From: Prevotella sp. UBA3288
Lineage (GTDB): Bacteria > Bacteroidota > Bacteroidia > Bacteroidales > Bacteroidaceae
Reading direction: 5' to 3'
Length of the DNA: 12,011 nt
NCBI GenBank assembly: GCA_002361655.1
Contig: DETM01000036.1
Location: 1 to 12,011 of the forward strand
Positions 1 to 4,232 of the stretch are shown here, in pieces. Both the position numbers and the translations under genes were made by a program. Within the stretch, counting starts at the first letter, position 1; every line of letters starts with the position of its first letter. The notes beneath the pieces were generated by a model. That model did no database searches and was not told the DNA's origin. It worked only from the letters and a program-made list of their open reading frames with translations.

Positions 1-943
1 TGTCCGTGCGGAATTTCCGCATCTGACGGATGAGATAGGTGGGCGTGCCGGTGTCGAACCAATAGTTGCCCAGTTTCTTCAGTTTGAAAGCCGTCAGCAG
101 GCTGTAGGGGTTGTAGATGTCCTCCGACTTCTCTGAGAAATGGTAGCCGTCATACTGCCTTTTCAGCAGGGCGTGCATCTCTTTTGCCGAGCATTCGTAT
201 TCTTCGGCCATCAGCGCAATGTCTTCAGCCAGTGCGGTAGAGAGTTCCGTCTCGGTGATGCCGCAGATGGCAGCGAAGTCGGGTACCATCGTGACGTTGA
301 GCATATTGTTCAGAGACGAGAAGATGCTGAGTTGCGAGAACTTCGTGATGCCTGTGATGAAGCAGAACTTGACATAGGGGTCGAGGGCCTTCAGCGGCAC
401 ATAGAACTCCTGCATCACGCGGCGGAACTCCGGCAGTGCCTCTTCCTCGTGCAGCACCTCCAGCAGCGGCGCGTCATATTCGTCGATGACGACGGCCACC
501 TGGCGGCCCGTCTGCTCGCAGGCCCGACGGACGATGCCGGTGAGCAGACCACCCGGGGTGGTCTCACTGTCTTTCTTACCGTAAACTACTGCATAGGGTT
601 CCAGCAACAGCATGATTCTCTTACTAAGATCTTCTGCGGATGCCTGGCTCTTGCACAGACTCATGTCCAAGTGCAGCACAGGGTATTGCTCCCACTCCTG
701 CTCCAACGGCATGATCTTCAGCCCCTCGAACAAGTCCTTCCTGCCTTCGAAATACGAGCACAGGGTACTGGACAGCAGCGACTTGCCGAAGCGGCGCGGA
801 CGGCTCAAGAATACATACTTGCTCATCCGTGTCAGGTGCCATACCAAATCCGTCTTGTCTATATAGACATAGCCTCCCTTGATGATTTCAGAGAAGGTCT
901 GTATCCCTACCGGGTATCGTCGTTGTAAACTGGTTGTCATCAT
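1..943 (-). CDS. AAA-ATPase-like / PD-(D/E)XK family protein, N-terminal part (runs off left edge)
   Basis: Reading the minus strand from 943 gives 314 uninterrupted codons to the window edge. The N-terminus (YPVGIQTFSEIIKGGYVYID at residues 10-29) is followed by a Walker A-like RPRRFGKSLL (48-57) and a Walker B-like VAVVIDEYD (149-157). This is the layout of the AAA-ATPase_like family (PF09820), usually followed by a C-terminal PD-(D/E)XK nuclease-like domain, which would lie beyond the left edge. Such genes are multicopy in Bacteroidales; their role is not established, though mobile-element or defence functions have been suggested. Two adjacent ATGs (943 and 940) are possible starts; both sit just downstream of a consensus promoter at 965-996. 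The gene is divergent from the lipoprotein remnant on the other strand. Family assignment is firm; function is not. Confidence 0.9.
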   Translation of the reverse strand, partial: MMTTSLQRRYPVGIQTFSEIIKGGYVYIDKTDLVWHLTRMSKYVFLSRPRRFGKSLLSSTLCSYFEGRKDLFEGLKIMPLEQEWEQYPVLHLDMSLCKSQASAEDLSKRIMLLLEPYAVVYGKKDSETTPGGLLTGIVRRACEQTGRQVAVVIDEYDAPLLEVLHEEEALPEFRRVMQEFYVPLKALDPYVKFCFITGITKFSQLSIFSSLNNMLNVTMVPDFAAICGITETELSTALAEDIALMAEEYECSAKEMHALLKRQYDGYHFSEKSEDIYNPYSLLTAFKLKKLGNYWFDTGTPTYLIRQMRKFRTD

Positions 944-964
944 CGCTGTATATTGTTTGTGCTG

Positions 965-996
965 CAAAGATAAGAAAAAAAAACGGTATTTCCAAA
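965..996 (-). promoter_or_regulatory. Bacteroidetes-type promoter for the AAA-ATPase-like gene
   Basis: On the minus strand there is TTTG (996-993), a 20-bp spacer, then TATCTTTG (972-965). This matches the Bacteroidetes -33/-7 consensus TTTG-N19/20-TAnnTTTG. Transcription would start around 958-960, giving a leader of about 15 nt before the ATG at 943. Confidence 0.75.
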
Positions 997-1066
997 TGTA
1001 TCGCCGAAAAAAGTCGAAGGCATGAAGCGGAGAGAAGCGAAGAGCCCTCTTTTTGCCGTGAAAAAG

Positions 1067-1097
1067 TTTGCCGTATCGGATTTATTTCGTAACTTTG
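1067..1097 (+). promoter_or_regulatory. Bacteroidetes-type promoter for the lipoprotein remnant
   Basis: TTTG at 1067-1070, a 19-bp spacer and TAACTTTG at 1090-1097 form a perfect consensus. The -7 box overlaps the start of a 23-bp tandem duplication (1093-1138). That duplication creates a second -7-like box, TATCTTTG, at 1113-1120, but it has no TTTG at the proper distance upstream. Confidence 0.75.
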
Positions 1098-1138
1098 CAC
1101 CTGACTATGAAGTATCTTTGCACCTGACTATGAAGTAT
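1093..1138 (+). repeat. 23-bp perfect tandem duplication spanning -7 box and start codon
   Basis: Positions 1093-1115 and 1116-1138 are identical. Each copy carries most of a -7 box and an ATG (1107 and 1130). The unit length is not a multiple of three, so the first ATG opens a six-codon frame (MKYLCT, stop at 1125-1127) and only the second ATG reads into the lipoprotein. The stop of the short frame lies 2 nt before the second ATG. Confidence 0.9.
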
Positions 1139-1375
1139 CTCGTCGGCATCATCATCCTCGTCGTGTCGCTTCTCCTGTCGTGTACCGACGGCGAGCGGAT
1201 GCGCCGTGAGTTGGCTGGCCTGCAGGCTCGCAACCAGGCCGACTCGCTGCTCAGCAACCTGATTGCTATGTCCAATGCCTATGTATCAGTCGCCCGTAAA
1301 AAACTACTGAAAAACATCTTCAAAACCGATGGCAGTGCAAAAGAGTTTGATATAAAAATCAGAGAAATCACATAA
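1130..1375 (+). pseudogene. TPR-HTH lipoprotein remnant with apparent in-frame internal deletion
   Basis: From ATG 1130 the frame encodes 81 residues. The N-terminus is a lipoprotein signal peptide (MKYLVGIIILVVSLLLSC, cysteine at residue 18), followed by TDGERMRRELAGLQARNQAD. That matches, from memory, the start of large Bacteroidales lipoproteins with tetratricopeptide repeats and a C-terminal helix-turn-helix. After SLLSN the sequence switches to SNAYVSVARKKLLKNIFK and DGSAKEFD, which resembles the recognition helix and extreme C-terminus of the same family. Intact members are several hundred residues long, so the TPR middle appears to have been removed while keeping frame, with the junction near 1261-1275. 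An upstream in-frame ATG at 1022 was rejected because it precedes the promoter and would bury the signal peptide. The product could still be a tiny lipoprotein, but the family's function should be lost. Confidence 0.65.
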
Positions 1376-1415
1376 GGCCTTATGCGCAATTTTCTGAAAA
1401 CCAACAGGTTGCGCG

Positions 1416-1435
1416 TTGTAAAATTTTGTAAAATT
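1416..1435 (+). repeat. 10-bp tandem duplication (TTGTAAAATT x2)
   Basis: Two perfect adjacent copies (1416-1425, 1426-1435), followed by TTA. They lie about 40 bp upstream of the -7 box at 1476. They could be an operator-like site or simple slippage; nothing distinguishes the two. Confidence 0.6.
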
Positions 1436-1450
1436 TTAGGTTACTTTTTC

Positions 1451-1483
1451 TTGTGCCTCAATGGGATAATTTTCGTAACTTTG
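1451..1483 (+). promoter_or_regulatory. Promoter ahead of the OMP remnant and the 184-aa exported protein
   Basis: TAACTTTG at 1476-1483 is a perfect -7 box. The -33 region is only approximate (TTGTG at 1451-1455, spacer about 20-21 bp). No other promoter is apparent before 1677, so it probably also drives the two A/T-rich genes downstream. Confidence 0.55.
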
Positions 1484-1515
1484 CACTGTAATCTGATTAT
1501 TTATCAGCAAACGTA

Positions 1516-1674
1516 ATGCCACAAAACGAAGTCGGTAAATTGTCGATAAAGCCGATGGCCGGTATCAACCTGTCGAATTTCAGCAATGCTATCGCCGATG
1601 TCTATCACATGAAAGTGGGAATGACAGGCGCTGCTTATCAGAATGTATCATTTAAAATATATAGGAAAAAATAG
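1516..1674 (+). pseudogene. Outer-membrane beta-barrel protein N-terminal remnant (52 aa)
   Basis: ATG 1516 opens 52 codons ending at TAG 1672-1674. PQNEVGKLSIKPMAGINLSN, then FSN and YHMKVGMTG, resemble the start of the mature part of Bacteroidales PorT-like/OMP_b-brl_2 proteins, where Gln-Asn normally follows the signal-peptidase site. The signal peptide itself is missing: in the same frame there is a stop at 1489-1491 and no hydrophobic segment. After GMTG the sequence departs to AAYQNVSFKIYRKK and stops; this tail could be the last strand of the same protein after an internal deletion, but that is a guess. Without a signal peptide it cannot be an OMP. Its stop is 2 nt before the next start codon, so as a translated leader it could couple to the following gene. 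Confidence 0.5.
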
Positions 1675-1676
1675 TT

Positions 1677-2231
1677 ATGAAAAAGGTTTTGGTGTTTATT
1701 TCGTTTTTTATTCCTGTGTTATTATATGCTGTGGAATCAAACGAATCTGCAATTCAGGAGAAATCCTTTACAGTTTTTTCGCAAGTTGTGCCCAAAGATT
1801 TAGAAGATACTCTTATTAAAAAACAGGCAGAAAAAGAACAAGAAGTAGTAGATGTGGGCTTTATGAGGCAATGCCTTTGCCAATTTTATAGAGATTATTG
1901 CAATGCAATAAATGCTGATTCTGTTTATTTTAATTCGGCTGCCGATTCTTTAGTTGCTAAATTTTGTGTGAAAGAATTTTATGAAAAGGTCAAAGACGAA
2001 TTTGAAACAGGGGTAGGGTACGATTTCGTGACCGCAGATTATGGGATCTCGAAAGAAGCATTGGATAGCATCTCTGTGATAGAGCAGAATTCATCATCCT
2101 ACCAGGTGCAATACCCAACAATTGGCATTGATGCCAGTATGAAACCAATAACGGTAATGGCAAGATTTATCGTCAAAATGCGAGGTACTTTGATTGAGGA
2201 TGTTATTCGTGAAGATGAGGAAGACAAATGA
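1677..2231 (+). CDS. Exported hypothetical protein, possibly DUF3828/NTF2-like
   Basis: 184 residues. An N-terminal signal peptide (MKKVLVFISFFIPVLLYA, cleavage near residue 18) predicts a periplasmic or surface location. The mature part is charged and has no further membrane segment. Residues about 60-150 (FMRQCLCQFYRDYCNAINAD, DSLVAKFC, FYEKVKDE, VGYDFVTADYGIS, then YQVQYPTI) recall small Bacteroidales periplasmic proteins of the DUF3828 type, with helices followed by strands of an NTF2-like fold. I would not rely on that without a profile search. The start follows an A-rich stretch typical of this phylum and lies 2 nt after the stop of the OMP remnant, so the two are probably on one transcript. 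Codon use is A/T-rich, unlike the flanking conserved genes. Catalytic residues are not evident. Confidence 0.75.
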   Translation: MKKVLVFISFFIPVLLYAVESNESAIQEKSFTVFSQVVPKDLEDTLIKKQAEKEQEVVDVGFMRQCLCQFYRDYCNAINADSVYFNSAADSLVAKFCVKEFYEKVKDEFETGVGYDFVTADYGISKEALDSISVIEQNSSSYQVQYPTIGIDASMKPITVMARFIVKMRGTLIEDVIREDEEDK

Positions 2232-2293
2232 GCCGATTCCCGATTCGGCCTTGGTGATTGTAGATGAGTAACACAGTCTTAAATTCCGTTCAA

Positions 2294-2722
2294 ATGAAAA
2301 AGATATTATTAACATTCTATGTGTTGATGGCATGTGGCAATGCTAGCCTTTGTTCTATATGTATGGCTCAATCCATCAGTTCTTCTTCAATAATGAACAC
2401 AAAATGGATTCGGTCATACCCAAATGAAAAAGATCATCAATCTATTATTGAATTTACGAAAACAAAGTTTAATTCGACAGAAATCTACACAAAAATCAAC
2501 AAGACAACATCTGACTCTGAGCAATATTATCTTTCGGATACAGTTCCCTCTGTTTTTGATTTTTCAAAAGTAGGAAAGCAGTCTTCAGGAAAATACTTGT
2601 TGGTTTATGTTGCGGACTATCAAGAGATGTACATATTTAAAATTGTTTCATTGACAAACGATATCTTAAAAATATACTTTTCTGACGATCAAATGGAAAT
2701 CTATAAAAGAATAAAGAATTAG
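2294..2722 (+). CDS. Small exported hypothetical protein
   Basis: From ATG 2294 the product is 142 residues. It starts with a signal peptide (MKKILLTFYVLMACGNASLC, then SICMAQ) whose likely cleavage is Ala-Gln near residue 25. A lipoprotein site at Cys14 (LMAC) is possible but has an unusual residue at -2. An in-frame ATG at 2264 would add ten polar residues ahead of the signal peptide, so the internal Met is preferred. The mature part is rich in Ser, Thr, Lys and alternating hydrophobic residues (KYLLVYVADYQEMYIFKIVS), which suggests a small all-beta fold such as lipocalin-like; I do not recognise a family. It lies 62 bp after the 184-aa gene with no promoter or terminator between, and has the same A/T-rich codon use, so the two probably form one unit. 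Confidence 0.7.
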   Translation: MKKILLTFYVLMACGNASLCSICMAQSISSSSIMNTKWIRSYPNEKDHQSIIEFTKTKFNSTEIYTKINKTTSDSEQYYLSDTVPSVFDFSKVGKQSSGKYLLVYVADYQEMYIFKIVSLTNDILKIYFSDDQMEIYKRIKN

Positions 2723-2752
2723 CAAGATTACCCCCCTGTGTCAAAACCAACG

Positions 2753-2878
2753 ATGCAAGTTGTCAATCTGCAACATCAATATCACTTGCTGGCCGAAAGT
2801 TTGACCAAAACAAAAACCAGCCTCGACGATGAGGACAATTCTATGAACGGAATCGTAGCCTTCACTTATTCCATGTAG
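2753..2878 (+). CDS. Small Bacteroidales protein (KPTM-x-V type), probably N-terminally truncated
   Basis: The open frame reads PVSKPTMQVVNLQHQYHLL (Pro at 2735-2737), then AESLTKT and a Ser/Asp-rich tail ending FTYSM. It resembles very small Bacteroidales proteins that begin Met-Lys-Lys-x-Tyr-x-Lys-Pro-x-Met and continue with a short hydrophobic stretch and LLA. Here the usual starting Met and Lys residues are replaced by QDYPPVS after an in-frame stop at 2720-2722, so the normal start is gone. Translation could begin at ATG 2753 (41 aa) or GTG 2738 (46 aa). The function of the family is unknown. The gene converges on the hydrolase at 2900 with a 21-bp gap. It may be a non-functional remnant. 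Confidence 0.45.
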   Translation: MQVVNLQHQYHLLAESLTKTKTSLDDEDNSMNGIVAFTYSM

Positions 2879-2899
2879 AATGTGGTTAATGTGATGGCG

Positions 2900-3880
2900 C
2901 TACTGTCCGCCGAGGCGTTCGAAATAGGTGATGACGTCGTCCCAGGTCTTGAAGGTGTCGCTGCCGAAGTCGAGGTGGGCGGCCATCGTGTCGCCCTCCT
3001 TCTGCCTCGAGAGCAGATAGTCGCCATAGAGCAGGTCGCGGCGGTAGGTGTAGATGGTGTGGTGCCAGGCCGGCACGTTGACGTGTTCGGCCATCCAGGG
3101 GCCCATCGTGGCCACGTCGTCACCGACGAAATACACCTGATAGTTCTCGATGAGCATACGTACGGCCTTCATCATCGACGGGGCGGGGTGGTGGTAGGCA
3201 TCGTAGAGCGTCTCCATACCAATATAAATAATAGGCCGTTCGCGGTGCTCCTGGCGGTCGTCGATCCATCGGACCACGGGCATGACAGCATGCATAAACG
3301 AGTGGTCGTCCATGCGGTGCTCGCCGTGGAAGCGGATGGCCTGGCGGTAGTGCTCTGTGAAGGTGTCGTAGGTATGCACCAGCGGGTCCTGGTCGCCGAA
3401 GAGTCCGAACACCCGCTGCTGCTCGTCGTCGGTGATGCCCTGGAAGTTGCCTTCCGTCGTCAGCCTGTACTCTTTCACCAGCGGCTTGTCGACATAGAAC
3501 TCCTGAATGCCGTCCTGTCGGGGCGCGAAGAACTGCTGCTTGCCCGTCAGTCCGTGGCTCTGCATCGTGTCGGCAATGCCGAATGCCGGATTGATGCAGA
3601 TGCGGTCGAAGCCGTAGAGCATCTCGGTGTACATACCTCCCATCGATGTGCCGATGATGAGGCTGGGCTGCTCGTCGTGGCAGAGCCGCTGCAGCAGGCT
3701 GAGGGCCTCGCCGGGATGGATGGGCAGGTCGGGGGCTACCACCCTGGCATTGGGCAGCACGGTGCGCAGCCGCTGAACGGTGCCCGACTGTCCGCTGCTG
3801 CCGAAGCCGTGCACATAAACCACGGTTTTCCCCTTCATCAGTTCGGGGAATTGCTTGACGTATTGATTCTGTTGTTCCAT
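2900..3880 (-). CDS. YqiA-like alpha/beta hydrolase fused to a degenerate HAD/5'-nucleotidase-like domain
   Basis: 326 residues from ATG 3880. Residues 18-210 are an alpha/beta hydrolase of the YqiA/UPF0227 esterase type: oxyanion region VYVHGFGSSG (21-30), nucleophile elbow GTSMGG with Ser79, a GDQDP acid region (162-166) and DDHSFM with likely catalytic His193. Residues 215-326 resemble a 5'(3')-deoxyribonucleotidase-like HAD domain (IIYIGMETLYD, YQVYFVGDD, RRDLLYGDYLLSR, FKTWDDVITYFERLGGQ). The HAD nucleophile motif D-x-D is G-M-E (221-223), and the usual GDYLIDD ends GDYLLSR, so this half should be inactive. The frame extends upstream to 3979, but a promoter -7 box at 3890-3897 lies inside that extension, which fixes the start at 3880. 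No signal peptide is seen; it should be cytoplasmic. The substrate is unknown. Confidence 0.8.
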   Translation of the reverse strand: MEQQNQYVKQFPELMKGKTVVYVHGFGSSGQSGTVQRLRTVLPNARVVAPDLPIHPGEALSLLQRLCHDEQPSLIIGTSMGGMYTEMLYGFDRICINPAFGIADTMQSHGLTGKQQFFAPRQDGIQEFYVDKPLVKEYRLTTEGNFQGITDDEQQRVFGLFGDQDPLVHTYDTFTEHYRQAIRFHGEHRMDDHSFMHAVMPVVRWIDDRQEHRERPIIYIGMETLYDAYHHPAPSMMKAVRMLIENYQVYFVGDDVATMGPWMAEHVNVPAWHHTIYTYRRDLLYGDYLLSRQKEGDTMAAHLDFGSDTFKTWDDVITYFERLGGQ

Positions 3881-3889
3881 AACTGATTG

Positions 3890-3897
3890 CAAAGGTA
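3890..3897 (-). promoter_or_regulatory. -7 box of the hydrolase-HAD fusion gene
   Basis: On the minus strand TACCTTTG (3897-3890) matches TAnnTTTG and ends 9 nt before the ATG at 3880, predicting an extremely short leader. The -33 region is poor (GTTG at 3923-3920, spacer 22 bp). Confidence 0.55.
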
Positions 3898-3983
3898 CAT
3901 TCTTTTTTTCAGAAGGCTGCAACTTTTTGTGTTCTTTTAGGGAAAAAGACTTCCGCGCATCTGGGCCCGACGGAATCAAGGAG

Positions 3984-4082
3984 ATGGATGAGCGACAGAC
4001 TGAAGTTGATTTATATCAATTAATTAACGATTTCGCACATATTCTGTCTAAAATATTTGGAATTGAAAGTAAAACGTCGTAA
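3984..4082 (+). CDS. Possible 32-aa peptide or gene remnant
   Basis: ATG 3984 opens 32 codons (MDERQTEVDLYQLINDFAHI at the start), with AAGGAG directly abutting the ATG and TAA at 4080-4082. The composition is protein-like and the frame stays open some way upstream (FREKDFRAS, then GPDGIKE), so it may be the tail of a lost gene. No family is recognised. It overlaps the promoter of the small RNA at 4056-4087, which argues against a conserved gene. Apart from this and the RNA unit, the interval 3898-4055 holds nothing I can name. Confidence 0.2.
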   Translation: MDERQTEVDLYQLINDFAHILSKIFGIESKTS

Positions 4083-4087
4083 CTTTG
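4056..4087 (+). promoter_or_regulatory. Strong Bacteroidetes-type promoter for the compact RNA
   Basis: TTTG 4056-4059, a 20-bp spacer and TAACTTTG 4080-4087 match the consensus exactly. Predicted start of transcription is about 4092-4095. Confidence 0.75.
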
Positions 4088-4092
4088 CATCG

Positions 4093-4155
4093 TGTTTTTC
4101 ATAGTATTAGATTTAAGGTTAACAAAGGTTGGGTCACAGCGGTGACCCTTTTTTT
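4093..4155 (+). ncRNA. Candidate small RNA or attenuated leader
   Basis: A consensus promoter (4056-4087) is followed only about 45 bp later by a strong terminator (4131-4155). The implied RNA is roughly 60 nt, with no start codon leading to a credible frame. Its 5' half is unstructured and A/U-rich and contains AAGGTT twice, ten bases apart (4115-4120 and 4125-4130). The core TTAGATTTAAGGTTAACAAA (4108-4127) is one I recall recurring upstream of variable hairpins in Bacteroidales genomes, but I cannot verify this here. The GH43 gene downstream has its own promoter after the terminator. This unit could therefore be an independent sRNA, or a leader whose read-through adds to GH43 expression. 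The 5' end is inferred from promoter position. Confidence 0.55.
4131..4155 (+). terminator. Rho-independent terminator of the compact RNA
   Basis: A perfect 7-bp stem GGGTCAC (4131-4137) / GTGACCC (4142-4148) with loop AGCG, followed directly by seven T (4149-4155). Confidence 0.9.
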
Positions 4156-4177
4156 ATTGCAAAAAGTCAACCGATAA

Positions 4178-4209
4178 TTTGGCCTGTTGCAATTTTTTTC
4201 GTACATTTG
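4178..4209 (+). promoter_or_regulatory. Bacteroidetes-type promoter for the GH43 gene
   Basis: TTTG 4178-4181, a 20-bp spacer and TACATTTG 4202-4209 match the consensus. It lies after the terminator at 4131-4155 and 23 bp before the GH43 ATG, so it alone can drive the gene. Confidence 0.75.
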
Positions 4210-4232
4210 CCAACGATTAGCGAATAGACACC

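Larger units (their letters stand above)
1376..2880. other. A/T-rich patch of decayed and orphan genes
   Basis: Base and codon use changes visibly here: AAA, AAT, TTT and TAT codons dominate, whereas the flanking genes at 1-943 and 2900-3880 use GAC, CTG, CGC and ATC. The patch holds an OMP remnant (1516-1674), two exported orphans (1677-2231 and 2294-2722) and a start-less small protein (2753-2878), all on the plus strand. I see no transposase, integrase, terminal inverted repeat or target-site duplication, so acquisition by transfer is inference only. Confidence 0.6.

Noticed and set aside
140..928. Plus-strand frame of 262 codons at the left end
   Set aside because: Antisense to the AAA-ATPase-like gene, whose Walker motifs read on the minus strand.
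1022..1375. Lipoprotein remnant starting at ATG 1022
   Set aside because: This start precedes the -33 box at 1067 and would add 36 residues before the signal peptide; ATG 1130 fits the lipoprotein signal.
2232..2249. Inverted repeat GCCGA/TCGGC with internal CCGATTC direct repeat after the 184-aa gene
   Set aside because: The stem is only 5 bp and no T-run follows, so I do not call it a terminator.
2882..3886. Long plus-strand open frame (334 codons) opposite the hydrolase
   Set aside because: It lies antisense to a gene with clear catalytic motifs and its own promoter. The Val/His/Ala-rich composition is typical of a shadow frame in G/C-rich DNA.
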